Below, piece by piece: positions 7,958 to 17,332 of a DNA stretch of 49,556 bases; within the stretch, counting starts at the first letter, position 1, and each line of letters opens with the position of its first letter. This DNA is from Chloroflexota bacterium. Lineage in GTDB: Bacteria > Chloroflexota > Dehalococcoidia > E44-bin15. The stretch lies in contig JAUVVB010000013.1 of assembly GCA_030604825.1 (NCBI GenBank), forward strand, positions 1-49,556, given 5' to 3'. The notes under the pieces are model-generated. The model saw only the letters and a program-made list of their open reading frames with translations. It was not told the origin of the DNA and ran no database searches. Position numbers and translations under genes: made by a program.

Positions 7958-8818
7958 ATGGATGCAACGCTCTTCTTCCAAACTCTGGTAAATGGGCTGC
8001 AGTTGGGAGTGGTCTTCGTTTTGATCGCACTGGGGCTCACCCTGGTGTTCAGCATCATGCACATCATCAACTTCGCCCACGGCGAGTTCTACATGCTGGG
8101 TGGCTATGCCCTCTTCTACTTCTTCGCTCAATTCGGGGTCAACTACTTCGTCGCCATAGTAATCTCCATGCTGCTGGTCGGCTTAATCGCGGTGTTGATA
8201 GAAAGAGGGGTTTTCCGTCCGTTGCGGGACTTCCCCTTACGCGCATTGGTTGCCTCCCTGGCCCTGGTGATGCTGCTGCAGGGAGCTGGTTTGCTGGGTT
8301 TTGGCCCGGAGGATCGAGGTGTGCCCGCGGTGGTCACTGGCACGCTGGCATTGGGTGGCACCATATTTGCCAAGGAGCGGTTGATGGTGATGGGGATTGC
8401 AGGGCTGTTGGTCGTCCTGCTATACCTATTCCTGCACCGGATGAAGCTGGGGTGGGCGATGCGCGCTGTAGCTCAGGAAAAGGAAGCTGCTGCCTTGCAG
8501 GGGATCAGCGTCAATCGCACCAGTGCCATCGCCTTCGGTCTCGGTTGTGCCCTGGCAGCAGGCGCCGGAGCGCTGGCAGCGCCCATGTTCTACATCCACC
8601 CCTTCATGGGAAGCATGCCAGTGATGAAGGCGTTCGTGGTGATAATTCTGGGAGGCCTGGGAAGCATCCCTGGCGCTGTCGCTGGGGGGCTGATCCTGGG
8701 CTTGGTGGAAAGCTTCGGTACCACCTTCGCCGGGGGAGTGGTATCCAGTATGCTGAGTTTCCTCATCCTCATCCTGGTACTAATAATCAGACCCACGGGG
8801 CTGTTCGGTCATGAATAA
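7958..8818 (+). CDS. livH: Branched-chain-type ABC permease LivH
   Basis: A 286-residue inner-membrane permease of the LivH family. It has about eight hydrophobic segments, the family motif IINFAHGEFYMLGGY near residue 47, the cytoplasmic coupling segment MRAVAQEKEAAALQGISV near residue 167, and the C-terminal run GGLGSIPGAVAGGLILGLVE. It forms half of the transmembrane channel with LivM. It is the first gene of a four-gene operon in which each stop overlaps the next start. No clear Shine-Dalgarno is visible before the ATG, so its own initiation may be weak. Confidence 0.95.
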   Translation: MDATLFFQTLVNGLQLGVVFVLIALGLTLVFSIMHIINFAHGEFYMLGGYALFYFFAQFGVNYFVAIVISMLLVGLIAVLIERGVFRPLRDFPLRALVASLALVMLLQGAGLLGFGPEDRGVPAVVTGTLALGGTIFAKERLMVMGIAGLLVVLLYLFLHRMKLGWAMRAVAQEKEAAALQGISVNRTSAIAFGLGCALAAGAGALAAPMFYIHPFMGSMPVMKAFVVIILGGLGSIPGAVAGGLILGLVESFGTTFAGGVVSSMLSFLILILVLIIRPTGLFGHE

Positions 8819-9824
8819 GGCCATTGCCATCAGGCTCCTCCTTCCGGCTTTGATAGTCGTCCTGGCACTCGTCCCCATAATTACCGATGACCCCTACTAC
8901 ACTCATATCCTGATCATGATCTGCCTGAGCATCGTTTTCGCGGTAGGGCTGCGCATGATACTGACTACGGGGCAATTGAGCATCGGCCACGCCGCCTTTG
9001 GCGCCATCGGCGCCTATACCTGCACCCTTCTGGTAATGAAGGCAGATTTCAACTTCTGGCTGGCCCTGCCCCTGGCCGGAGTAGTTGCCGCTATCGTGGC
9101 TGTCCTTGTTGGCTATCCCACGCTGAGGATAAAGGGTGCCTACTTTGCCATCCTCACCTTCGCCCTGGGCGAGCTCATCAGGCTGGTGTTCGTTGCCAAC
9201 TGGGGAGGGTTGACCGGCGGCAACGTTGGCATCATGGGTATCCCCGCCCCCAGTGCCATCCATATCGGCGGTCGTGTGCTGGACTTCGACGCCGGCGTGT
9301 TTGGCAACATCCGTGGCTATTATTATTACCTGGCGTTGCTGCTCATGCTCATTGCGGTGTGGGTGATGCACCGTTTTGACCGCTCTCGGGTGGGGATGAC
9401 CTTCCGCGCAATCGCCCAAGCCGATCTGCTGGCTGAATGCGTAGGCATAAATATCATGAGGTATAAGGTGCTGGCCTTCGCCGTGGCCTGCTTCTTTGCT
9501 GGCCTGGCAGGTGGTATGCTTTCTTCATACATCCACTACCTGAGCCCAGTATCCCTGACCTTCCACGACTCGATATATTTCATCATGTTTGCTGTGGTCG
9601 GAGGGGTGGGCACCATCAGCGGTCCCATCATCGGCGCCTTGCTGTTCACCGCGCTGCCCGAGGCCTTGCGCGGGGCCAAACAGTGGGAACCAATAATCGC
9701 CGCTTCTTTGCTGCTGCTAGCGGTGCTGTTCCTGCCTGGCGGCCTGGTAAGCTTGCCACAACGAATTAAGGCCCGGTTTGAGGCAATTCGGGGCAAGGAG
9801 GCAATAGAGCATGGCGTTGCTTGA
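8811..9824 (+). CDS. livM: Branched-chain-type ABC permease LivM
   Basis: A 337-residue second permease subunit with many hydrophobic segments. LivM features are [20 protein letters not shown] near residue 50, [20 protein letters not shown] near 105, and the coupling helix [20 protein letters not shown] near 200, then [20 protein letters not shown]. It starts 8 bases inside livH, which implies translational coupling and equal amounts of the two channel subunits. The central insertion before residue 180 ([12 protein letters not shown]) is the variable periplasmic part of the family. Confidence 0.95.
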   Translation: MNKAIAIRLLLPALIVVLALVPIITDDPYYTHILIMICLSIVFAVGLRMILTTGQLSIGHAAFGAIGAYTCTLLVMKADFNFWLALPLAGVVAAIVAVLVGYPTLRIKGAYFAILTFALGELIRLVFVANWGGLTGGNVGIMGIPAPSAIHIGGRVLDFDAGVFGNIRGYYYYLALLLMLIAVWVMHRFDRSRVGMTFRAIAQADLLAECVGINIMRYKVLAFAVACFFAGLAGGMLSSYIHYLSPVSLTFHDSIYFIMFAVVGGVGTISGPIIGALLFTALPEALRGAKQWEPIIAASLLLLAVLFLPGGLVSLPQRIKARFEAIRGKEAIEHGVA

Positions 9825-10584
9825 AATCACAAAGCTATCCAAGCACTTTGGCGGTCTGGCGGCGGTTAGCGAGTTGGACCTCCAGGTGGAGGAGGGGGAG
9901 ATCCTGGGGCTCATCGGGCCCAACGGCGCCGGCAAGACCACGCTGTTCAACGTGATTAGCGGGGTTTATCGTCCCACCTCGGGAAAGATAATATTTAATG
10001 GGGAGGATATAACCGGGCTCAAGCCAAGCATGATAGCCAAGAAGGGGCTGGTGCGCACCTTTCAAGCGACCACCCTGTTCGATGAGTTCACCGTGCTGGC
10101 AAATGTACTGATAGGGTTTCACCCGCATGCCGGGATTGCTATTTGGGGGGCATTAGTTGGTACTCCTGCCACCCGCCAGAGGGAAGCAGCCCTAGTGCAA
10201 CAAGCTATGGAGATACTGGATCTAATGGGAATAGCCCATCTCAAGGATGAACTCGCCACAAGCCTTCCTCACGGACACCAAAGGTGCCTGGGGATTGCCA
10301 TCGCCATGGCGGCGAACCCGAAGCTGCTACTGCTGGATGAACCCGTTACCGGGATGAGCCGCGAAGAGACTGCAATGGTGATGGCCACCATTCGGAAAAT
10401 ACGGGAGCAGAAGGGGCTCACCATCATCGTGGTGGAGCACAATATGAGGGCAGCGATGGGCCTGAGCGACCGCATGGTGGTGCTGAACTATGGAAGGAAG
10501 ATCGCTGAAGGTTCGCCTCAGGAGATAAGCGAAAACCCCGAAGTAATCGAGGCCTACCTGGGAGCCGAGAGATATGCTGCTTAG
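9811..10584 (+). CDS. livG: Branched-chain-type ABC ATPase LivG
   Basis: A 257-residue ABC ATPase. Walker A is [16 protein letters not shown] (about residues 36-51), the Q-loop region is [16 protein letters not shown], and Walker B is [12 protein letters not shown]. The signature is degenerate, reading [15 protein letters not shown], where LivG proteins normally have LPYGxQR. The H-loop is [19 protein letters not shown]. Together with LivF it forms the cytoplasmic motor. It overlaps livM by 14 bases and livF by 11. Confidence 0.96.
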   Translation: MALLEITKLSKHFGGLAAVSELDLQVEEGEILGLIGPNGAGKTTLFNVISGVYRPTSGKIIFNGEDITGLKPSMIAKKGLVRTFQATTLFDEFTVLANVLIGFHPHAGIAIWGALVGTPATRQREAALVQQAMEILDLMGIAHLKDELATSLPHGHQRCLGIAIAMAANPKLLLLDEPVTGMSREETAMVMATIRKIREQKGLTIIVVEHNMRAAMGLSDRMVVLNYGRKIAEGSPQEISENPEVIEAYLGAERYAA

Positions 10585-11281
10585 TCTAAAGGACGTCAAA
10601 GTGCACTACGGCAGGGTTGAAGCCCTCAAAGGCGTCTCCTTGGAAGCCGAGGAAGGGGCTATCGTTGGCCTTCTTGGCGCCAATGGCGCCGGCAAAAGCA
10701 CCGTGCTCAGGGCTATTTCGGGGTTGAAAGCTCTGACCACCGGGGAGATATGGTTCCGAGGCGAAAGGATAGATGGAGCCTCCCCGCAAAGCATCGTCAG
10801 CAAGGGCATAGCCCTGGTTCCCGAGGGGAGAAAGCTCTTCCCCTTTATGACGGTGCGGGAGAATCTCAGGCTGGGGGCCTATCTGCGTAAGGACAGAAGC
10901 CAGATAAATAAGGACCTCAAAGAGATAATGGAGCATTTCCCCATTCTGGAAGAGAGAAAGGGACAGCAAGCGGGGAGGTTGAGCGGTGGTGAGCAGCAGA
11001 TGCTGTCCATTGGTCGTGCCTTGATGTCTAAGCCAACGCTGCTGTTGATGGACGAACCGAGCCTGGGATTGTCCCCGTTGATGGTGACCGAAATCGCCAA
11101 CATCATTGTCGATATCAACAAGGGCGGCGTGAGCATCGTGTTGGTGGAGCAGAATGCCCGGCTGGCGCTTAGTCTGGCACACAAGGGCTACGTGTTGGAG
11201 ACGGGGAACGTTGTGCTGGAAGGCGATGCCCAAGAGCTCATCGATAACGAACATGTGAAGAAAGCCTATTTGGGCGGATGA
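10574..11281 (+). CDS. livF: Branched-chain-type ABC ATPase LivF
   Basis: A 235-residue ABC ATPase closing the operon. Walker A is GANGAGKSTVLRAISG, the LivF-typical VPEGRKLFPFMTVRENL follows, then the signature LSGGEQQMLSIGRALM, Walker B LLLMDEPSLGLSP and VLVEQNARLALSLAHKGYVL. The signature and Walker B are complete, so this subunit should hydrolyse ATP. It overlaps livG by 11 bases. About 90 bases separate it from the convergent ThDP enzyme, where CTGCCCT (11352-11358) and AGGGCAG (11374-11380) could form a weak terminator. Confidence 0.96.
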   Translation: MLLSLKDVKVHYGRVEALKGVSLEAEEGAIVGLLGANGAGKSTVLRAISGLKALTTGEIWFRGERIDGASPQSIVSKGIALVPEGRKLFPFMTVRENLRLGAYLRKDRSQINKDLKEIMEHFPILEERKGQQAGRLSGGEQQMLSIGRALMSKPTLLLMDEPSLGLSPLMVTEIANIIVDINKGGVSIVLVEQNARLALSLAHKGYVLETGNVVLEGDAQELIDNEHVKKAYLGG

Positions 11282-11371
11282 GGCGCGGCGCGGTGAAAGG
11301 CGAGCTCCGCCAAGCAGGGACATCAACGACCTATGATTGCCCCGATATAGACTGCCCTTTTCATTCCAGAT

Positions 11372-13312
11372 CTAGGGCAGGAGCTCCTCCTCGCTCACCG
11401 GCTCCCAGGGGTCGGGCATGGGCATGGGGGGAACCCCAGCCTCGTCCCAGGGGAGGGTGAACATGAAGTTTCGCCGCAGTGCCTTGCCCCGCTTGGGCAG
11501 CTTATCCCAGGGGATGTGGCCCCACAGGATGGTATAGCTAAAGCGGTAGCCTCCCTGATGGGTGATGCTGGGATCCACGATCACATTGACCACCGCTGGC
11601 TTTCCCCCCTCCGCTGCCCTGAAGGCCCTCTCCAGGGCAGGCCTTATCTGGGCGGGTTCGGTGACGAATTCGCCATGGCAGCCCAGCCACTCGCTTATCT
11701 TGTCATACCTGATATCGGGCATAAACTCCAAGCCCAGGGGTTGATCCTGCGGTCCCAGGGCCCCCCAGGTTTCCCCGTAGTTGAGGTATTTCATCCCGGT
11801 GAGCCAGCCATTGTTGTTGGTCACCACATAGACGATGGGCAACTTAAACCTGGCGGCAGTCTCCACATCGTATCCGGCAAGCCCCATGCCGGCATCGCCC
11901 ATGAACACCACAATGGGCCGGTTGCGGGCCTCAGGGTCGGCGAAGGCAGCTCCAATGGCCATGCCGATGCCGTGGCCCACCCCAGCCTGCTCCCCACAAT
12001 CGATGTACTGCCCGCTATAGCGGCACTTGATGAAGGGAGGGGCAAAGCTGGATATGGTGTAGCCATCCATCACCACCCGGTTCATCCCCCCATAGAGGTC
12101 CTCGCAGGCATCCCAAACCAGCCTCGCCAGATAGCCATAGTGGATTGGCTTGTGGTCCTTATACTTCTCCGCCTTGGCCTTTAGCTCCTCGTCGGACCTT
12201 TTTTGTGCCTCCCGGATGCGACCGGTCCAGTCAGCCCTGTCAGCGGGCGGCTTCAGCCCTTTTTCCTTTACATAGTCCACCATCTGGCGGAGCACCACCG
12301 CTGGTGTGCCCACGATGGCCACCTCGGTGTTCTTGAGGTAGGGCCAGATATGATCTGGGGACTCATTCACCTGAATGCACTTCTGCCACGCCGCTCCGTA
12401 GCCATCGAAATACCCCACCTTCATCCCCAGGGCGATCACCAGGTCGCTCTCCGGGAGCAGCTTGCTCGCGATGCGGGAGCTGATGTGGAGGGGGTGAATC
12501 TCGGGAATGGAGCCGCGGCTTATCCTTCTCCCGCTCACCGGGACCTGGGCCAGCTCGGCAAACTCCACCAGCTCAGCACCCCCCTTTGACCAGTGAACCC
12601 CGTCGGCGGCCATGATGACGGGGCTCTTCGCCTCGGAGATGAGCTTCACTGCCCTCTCGATGAGCCTGGGGTCGCCACCAACGGTCAGCGGTTCTGGGGT
12701 CTCATCCCCCCGCCACCCCTCGACGTATAATGGGCTCTCGCCGGCTAGGCTCTGGGGGCGGGGGAATACCGAGTCGAAGAAGTGCTCCACGGAGAACTCC
12801 AGCGCTACCGGGCCCTTGGGCCAGGATTGGGCATCCTTGAAAGCGCGGGTGATATATCGCTTATACTCGCGGAAGGAGCGAAGACGCCTGGTCCACTTGG
12901 TTATGCCCCTCAGCAGGTCCTCGGCATAGCACTCTTGGAGGGGAGCGGCGTAGTCGTGGAAGGTCTCATGGCCCGAGAGTAGAATGACCAGCGGGGAACG
13001 ATTGAAATAGGCCTGCTGGATGGCGCTAACCGCATTTGCCGTGCCCGGTCCCGTGGTGGCGAAGGCAACCCCCACCTTGCCGGTGACCCTGGAATAGCCT
13101 TCGGCGGCATATACCCCCGACTGCTCATGGTGGACGGTGACCATCCTTATCCCCGCCACGCTCATCAGGTCGAGGAGCGGCCAGAAGTGCCCCCCGTGAA
13201 CCCCGAAGGCGATCTCCACCCCTTGCTCCTTGAGGGCATCCACGGCGAGCTGCGCCGGGGAGGGGTGGATCTCCCTCATCCCTAAAGCAACCCCTTGCTT
13301 TTCTTCAGCCAT
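11372..13312 (-). CDS. Thiamine diphosphate-dependent enzyme (acetolactate synthase/2-hydroxyacyl-CoA lyase-like)
   Basis: A 646-residue three-domain ThDP enzyme. The N-terminal domain holds the activating glutamate in TVHHEQSGVYAAEGYSRVTG, then FATTGPGTANAVSAIQQAY. The C-terminal domain has the cofactor and Mg site VGHGIGMAIGAAFADPEA, FMGDAGMGLAGYDVETAARF and VTNNNGW. The family includes acetolactate synthase, oxalyl-CoA decarboxylase and 2-hydroxyacyl-CoA lyase. It is about 60-90 residues longer than typical members, with a long loop and a C-terminal tail after the ThDP domain. The start at 13312 is chosen because AAGGAGGTAAAA precedes it; an upstream start at 13372 has none. Next to CoA-transferases, a CoA-ester substrate is plausible but unproven. 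Confidence 0.88.
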   Translation of the reverse strand: MAEEKQGVALGMREIHPSPAQLAVDALKEQGVEIAFGVHGGHFWPLLDLMSVAGIRMVTVHHEQSGVYAAEGYSRVTGKVGVAFATTGPGTANAVSAIQQAYFNRSPLVILLSGHETFHDYAAPLQECYAEDLLRGITKWTRRLRSFREYKRYITRAFKDAQSWPKGPVALEFSVEHFFDSVFPRPQSLAGESPLYVEGWRGDETPEPLTVGGDPRLIERAVKLISEAKSPVIMAADGVHWSKGGAELVEFAELAQVPVSGRRISRGSIPEIHPLHISSRIASKLLPESDLVIALGMKVGYFDGYGAAWQKCIQVNESPDHIWPYLKNTEVAIVGTPAVVLRQMVDYVKEKGLKPPADRADWTGRIREAQKRSDEELKAKAEKYKDHKPIHYGYLARLVWDACEDLYGGMNRVVMDGYTISSFAPPFIKCRYSGQYIDCGEQAGVGHGIGMAIGAAFADPEARNRPIVVFMGDAGMGLAGYDVETAARFKLPIVYVVTNNNGWLTGMKYLNYGETWGALGPQDQPLGLEFMPDIRYDKISEWLGCHGEFVTEPAQIRPALERAFRAAEGGKPAVVNVIVDPSITHQGGYRFSYTILWGHIPWDKLPKRGKALRRNFMFTLPWDEAGVPPMPMPDPWEPVSEEELLP

Positions 13313-13342
13313 TTTTACCTCCTTTCCTGATAGGTTGATGCA

Positions 13343-13372
13343 ATTTAACACCCGTTCAAGCTTACCTGTCAA
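13343..13372 (-). promoter_or_regulatory. Candidate promoter of the ThDP enzyme
   Basis: On the minus strand TTGACA (13367-13372) is followed after 18 bases by TTAAAT (13343-13348), about 30 bases ahead of the chosen ATG at 13312. The -35 is perfect and the -10 matches four of six. It supports the downstream start and suggests that this gene is not only read through from the CoA-transferase pair. Confidence 0.5.
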
Positions 13373-13443
13373 GGAGAGAGGGTTGAAAAAGGGGAAATGA
13401 AGCGGGATGCCTTTTTCGACACCTTAGAGGCAAGCCAGGGGCC

Positions 13444-14607
13444 TCAGGCGATAATCCGTTTCGCCCTCAGATCGGCGATCTGCTCCTCGGAGTAGCCAAG
13501 CTCGATCAAGATTTCATTGGTATGCTGGCCTACAACGGGCGCTGGTCGCCAGATCCTGCCCGGGGTCTGTGAAAGCTTGGGACCGATCCCCGTTTGCCTC
13601 ACCCGACCAAGGGTGGGGTGATCGTGGTCCACCACCAGCTCGTTCGCTAGATAGTGGGGGTCTTTGAGGATCTCGTCCACCGTCAAGGATGGGGCACAGG
13701 GGACAGCCGCTTCCTCCAGCAGCGCTAGCCACTGTTGGGCTGGCTTGGCGCTAAAGGCATTGGCCAGGATGTCCACCAGTGCCTCGTCGTTCTCCTCCCG
13801 CTTCTGGGGGGTGTGGAACCTGGGGTCGTTGAGCAGGTCATCTCGGCCCAGGACCTGGGCCAGGGCCCGCCACTGCGCCTCGTTGGTGCAGAGGACGAAG
13901 AACCACCGACCATCCTGGGCCTTATAAAGGCGGCAGGTGGCCTTTACCCCCTTTAGATCGGCATCGCCGCGGAACTGGCGCTGCATCCCAGGATAATCGA
14001 TGAAATCGCTCGCCTGCATCGCCACCGCAGCATCGATGATGGAGGTTTCTACATATTGCCCCTTGCCCTGCTTGGCACGGACATAAAGGGCGAGCATGGC
14101 GCCATAGGCACTCAGCATGGCAGCAGCGTAATCGTTGGACGGCCTTTTGAGGAAGACAGGGGGGTTGCCAATCCCCCCCTGGCTCACGCTTTGACCACTC
14201 AACACTTGCGGCAGGCCATCATACCCCGGCAACATTACATAGGGTCCTGTTGAGCCAAAGGCGGGGATCGAAATGTAAATCAGGTCCGGCTTAATCCGGC
14301 AAAGGCTTTGGTAATCGAGTCCCAGCTTCTGCCATATTCCGGGGCGAAAATTCTCCACCAGTATATCCGAGGTGGAGACCAGCTTCCTGAATATCTCCCC
14401 GCCCTCCTCCCTTCTCACATCTACCGCGATGCTCCTCTTACCCCGGTTGGCACCCAGAAAGGCAAGGCCCATCTGACGCCAGGGATCGCCATCCGGCGGC
14501 TCTACCTTGATCACGTCAGCACCCATGTCGGCGAGCAACATGGTGCAGAAAGGGCCCGCTATCATGGTGCTCAGATCCACCACCCTGATGCCATCCAGCG
14601 CATACAT
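13444..14607 (-). CDS. Family III CoA-transferase (CaiB/BaiF), catalytic-Asp member
   Basis: A 387-residue family III CoA-transferase. These enzymes move CoA between carboxylic acids through an aspartyl-CoA thioester. Family landmarks are GIRVVDLSTMIAGPF at the start, DMGADVIKVEPPDGDPWR, ANRGKRSIAVDV, LVENFRPGIWQKLGLDY and CAPSLTVDEILKDP late. Aligning with formyl-CoA transferase by the distance to the GKGQ segment places the catalytic Asp at D159 (SNDYAAAML), so it should be active. It follows the paralogue at 14626-15783 by 18 bases in the same direction, and the two probably form a pair. GGGGGATAGG precedes the ATG. The acid substrate is unknown. Confidence 0.93.
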   Translation of the reverse strand: MYALDGIRVVDLSTMIAGPFCTMLLADMGADVIKVEPPDGDPWRQMGLAFLGANRGKRSIAVDVRREEGGEIFRKLVSTSDILVENFRPGIWQKLGLDYQSLCRIKPDLIYISIPAFGSTGPYVMLPGYDGLPQVLSGQSVSQGGIGNPPVFLKRPSNDYAAAMLSAYGAMLALYVRAKQGKGQYVETSIIDAAVAMQASDFIDYPGMQRQFRGDADLKGVKATCRLYKAQDGRWFFVLCTNEAQWRALAQVLGRDDLLNDPRFHTPQKREENDEALVDILANAFSAKPAQQWLALLEEAAVPCAPSLTVDEILKDPHYLANELVVDHDHPTLGRVRQTGIGPKLSQTPGRIWRPAPVVGQHTNEILIELGYSEEQIADLRAKRIIA

Positions 14608-14625
14608 CCTATCCCCCGTTTCCCC

Positions 14626-15783
14626 TCAGATGACCTTCCCTTCTCTCAATTTGCTGAGCTTGTCTGGAGGGTAGCCAAGCTCGGAGAGGATCTCCTGGGT
14701 ATGCTGGCCCAGGAGGGGAGAAGGCCCCTTTACCTTTCCCGGCGTTAGCGACAGCTTTAGCGGAATGCCCATCTGCCGCACCCTTCCCACATGGGGATCC
14801 TCCAGCGCTATCACCATCTCGTTGATCTTTAGCTGAGGGTCATCGAGGAACTCGTCAATCCTCCTCGCCGGGGCACAGGGGATGTCGTGGGAGCGGAGGA
14901 ATTCCAGCCACTCATCCCGGGTCTTGGTGGCGAAGATCTGTTTCAGCATCCGCTGCACCTCATAAGACCTGGGGGGCAGGATCATCCAGGGGGCGCCCTC
15001 GAAAAGGGGATCGCTGAACCATTCCTCATGCCCCAAGGCCAAGGCGAACTTGGTGAAAAAGGCGTAATTGCCCACCCCCAGGCAGAACCACTGGCCATCG
15101 CCGCCCTGGTAGAGGCGGTATAGGGGTAACGGTCCCTGGGGAGCCCATTGCGGCCGAATCACCTCCTCGAAGTCAACAAGGGTAGAGGCCTCAGCCACGG
15201 TCAACGCATTGAGCAGAGGCATCTCAATCGCCTGCCCCCTTCCCGTGATCTCCCGTATGTAGAGGGCCATTACCGAGCTAAAGGCTGCCAGGAAGGCGGC
15301 AAAGTAGCTTGCCAAAGGCAGGACCAGAAAGGTGGGGGAGCCATCGCTGCTTGGCTGGTCGGTGTATGCCCCAGCCAGTGAGGCGACGAGGGGCTCCCAG
15401 CCCAGCTTATCGCGATAGGGACCTTTCTCGCCATAACCGGTGATAGCGCAATAGATCAGCCGGGGGTTCAGGCGGCTCAGGGTTTCATAATCGACCCCCA
15501 GCTCTTGGGCAACGCCGGGCCTGAAATTGTGGATCAGGATGTCACCCCTCTTTGCTAGCTCCTGGGCTATTTGCTGACCCTGTTTCCGCTTCAGGTCTAC
15601 GGTTATGCTTCTCTTGCCGCGGTTCAAGGCGATAAAGCCAGGCACCTTACGATAAGGATCGCCCTCAGGCCGCTCCACTTTGATCACCTCGGCGCCCTGA
15701 TCCCCGAGGAGCATGGCAGCGTAAGGCCCAGCTATGTAATTTCCCAGATCCAAAACCTTGACCCCTTCCAATGCCTGAGCCAA
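14626..15783 (-). CDS. Family III CoA-transferase paralogue lacking the catalytic Asp
   Basis: A 385-residue CaiB/BaiF-family protein colinear with its neighbour at 13444-14607: EGVKVLDLGNYIAGPY, QGAEVIKVERPEGDPYR, LNRGKRSITVDL, LIHNFRPGVAQELGVDY and IPCAPARRIDEFLDDPQ. At the position of catalytic Asp169 of formyl-CoA transferase (D159 in the neighbour) it has Ser159, in LPLASYFAAF. It therefore cannot form the aspartyl-CoA intermediate in the usual way and probably serves as the non-catalytic subunit of a heteromer. The start is a TTG preceded by GGGGGTAAG. It is the first gene of the minus-strand unit that continues into 13444 and perhaps the ThDP enzyme. Confidence 0.92.
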   Translation of the reverse strand: MAQALEGVKVLDLGNYIAGPYAAMLLGDQGAEVIKVERPEGDPYRKVPGFIALNRGKRSITVDLKRKQGQQIAQELAKRGDILIHNFRPGVAQELGVDYETLSRLNPRLIYCAITGYGEKGPYRDKLGWEPLVASLAGAYTDQPSSDGSPTFLVLPLASYFAAFLAAFSSVMALYIREITGRGQAIEMPLLNALTVAEASTLVDFEEVIRPQWAPQGPLPLYRLYQGGDGQWFCLGVGNYAFFTKFALALGHEEWFSDPLFEGAPWMILPPRSYEVQRMLKQIFATKTRDEWLEFLRSHDIPCAPARRIDEFLDDPQLKINEMVIALEDPHVGRVRQMGIPLKLSLTPGKVKGPSPLLGQHTQEILSELGYPPDKLSKLREGKVI

Positions 15784-15928
15784 TGCTTACCCCCGAGATA
15801 AGATAGCCGCTACCCGTAGGCAGAAGCGTAGGGCTTGAGGGGACCATTTTAGCAACCGGAGCTGGATTTGACAAGCCCTGCCCCCATGACGGGGACAGCC
15901 CACCCTTGGCCAACTACCGCATGATAGC

Positions 15929-15958
15929 TTATCCGCTGCCGCTGTTCTGTGTTATACT
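15929..15958 (+). promoter_or_regulatory. Weak candidate promoter of the 16035 CoA-transferase operon
   Basis: TATACT (15953-15958) is a good -10, with TTATCC (15929-15934) as a poor -35 at an 18-base spacing. If used, transcription starts near 15965. That would rule out an upstream ATG at 15906 and support the start at 16035. Confidence 0.35.
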
Positions 15959-16034
15959 GCTCTTACCCCACGGGCTTATCGCAGGAATGAGGCAAGGCGG
16001 GCTGGTGGCGCCAGCCCTCAAAGAAGGTGACCCT

Positions 16035-17312
16035 GTGGTCGAGGAGAGAAGAAGCAATAGCCTTCTTGGCCCCTACCGAGTGCTAGACCTGACGGATGAA
16101 AAGGGCCTGCTCTGTGGCAGGATCCTTGGCGACCTGGGGGCCGATGTAATCAAGATCGAGTGGCCGGGGGGCAACCCTGCCCGGAACATCGGTCCCTTTT
16201 ACAAGGACATCGTTGACCCCGAAAAGAGCCTGTACTGGATGTTCTGTAATGCCAGCAAGCGGGGTATCACCCTTAACCTAGAGACCTCAGATGGAAGGGA
16301 TCTCTTCAGGCGGCTGGTGAGGACAGCCCACTTTGTAATCGAGTCCTTCCCCCCGGGGTATATGGACAGCCTGGGCCTGGGGTACGCTGAGCTGGAGAAG
16401 ATCAACCGGCGCATCATCGTGACCTCTATCACCCCCTTTGGTCAAAGCGGTCCCTATAGCGACTTCAACAGCTCGGACACGGTGGTATGGGCCATGGGTG
16501 GTCTGATGTCACTGTGTGGTGACCTGGATCGTGCCCCAGTGCGGGTGAGCATTCCCCAGGCCTATTTCTTCGGTGGCCTGCATGGCGCGCTGGGCTCCAT
16601 GGTTGCCCACTACCACCGCGAGCTCAGCGGTGAGGGACAACACGTGGACGTCTCCATTCAGCAGGCCTGTATCCTCACCCTGATGAACGCTGCCGAGACC
16701 TGGGATCTGCTCAAGGTAAACATACCGAGGATGGGAGGGTTTCTGGTCAGGCCCAGACCAGACCCGCTGGGTCTGCTCAAAATGAGGACGATCTGGCAGT
16801 GTAAGGATGGCTATCTCTGCCTCCTCCTCCTAGGGGGAGGCGCAGCCGGGGCGGTGACATCAAGCAGGGAGCTTGTAAAGTGGGCTAACAGCGAAGGCAT
16901 GGCCGTTGAACTCAAGGACTACGACTGGTCCCAGCATGACACTGCCACCATCTCTCAAGAAGAGCGCGACCGCCTTGAGCAGCCCATCGCTTCCTTCCTG
17001 TTGACCAAGACCAAGCGTGAACTCTTCGAGAAGGCGGTTGAGGAGGCAATCTTGCTGGTGCCGGTAAGCAATATCACAGATCTTCTGGAGAGTCCACAGC
17101 TCGAGGCCAGGGAATACTGGGTCCAGGTGGAGCATCCAGAGCTAGAGGCGAGCATCACCTACCCTGGGGCCTTTGTCAAGCTGAGCCAGTGTCCGTGGCG
17201 GATATGGCGCCGGGCACCCCTCATTGGCGAGCATAATCAAGAGGTCTACGTTAAAGAGCTAGGGCTGCCTCAACAAGAGCTATCTATCCTCAAACATGCC
17301 AATGTCATTTGA
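16035..17312 (+). CDS. Family III CoA-transferase paralogue lacking the catalytic Asp
   Basis: A CaiB/BaiF-family protein of 425 residues from GTG 16035, which has GAAGGTGA five bases upstream. An ATG at 15906 would add 43 residues with a hydrophobic stretch foreign to the family. Landmarks are GPYRVLDLTDEKGLLCGRIL, LGADVIKIEWPGGNPARN, NASKRGITLNLETSDG, VIESFPPGYMDSLGLGY and GEHNQEVYVKELGL. Counting back from the conserved GEGQ puts Tyr177 (IPQAYFFGG) at the position of the catalytic Asp, so this member is probably not catalytic by itself. The next gene, 20 bases on, is a paralogue that keeps the Asp. The pair mirrors 14626/13444 on the other strand. Confidence 0.88.
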   Translation: MVEERRSNSLLGPYRVLDLTDEKGLLCGRILGDLGADVIKIEWPGGNPARNIGPFYKDIVDPEKSLYWMFCNASKRGITLNLETSDGRDLFRRLVRTAHFVIESFPPGYMDSLGLGYAELEKINRRIIVTSITPFGQSGPYSDFNSSDTVVWAMGGLMSLCGDLDRAPVRVSIPQAYFFGGLHGALGSMVAHYHRELSGEGQHVDVSIQQACILTLMNAAETWDLLKVNIPRMGGFLVRPRPDPLGLLKMRTIWQCKDGYLCLLLLGGGAAGAVTSSRELVKWANSEGMAVELKDYDWSQHDTATISQEERDRLEQPIASFLLTKTKRELFEKAVEEAILLVPVSNITDLLESPQLEAREYWVQVEHPELEASITYPGAFVKLSQCPWRIWRRAPLIGEHNQEVYVKELGLPQQELSILKHANVI

Positions 17313-17332
17313 TTCAAAGAAGGGAGACTATT

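Noticed and set aside
15906-16034. N-terminal extension of the 16035 CoA-transferase with a signal-like stretch
   Set aside because: These enzymes are cytoplasmic, the extension is foreign to the family, and a GTG with a ribosome site at 16035 gives a normal length.
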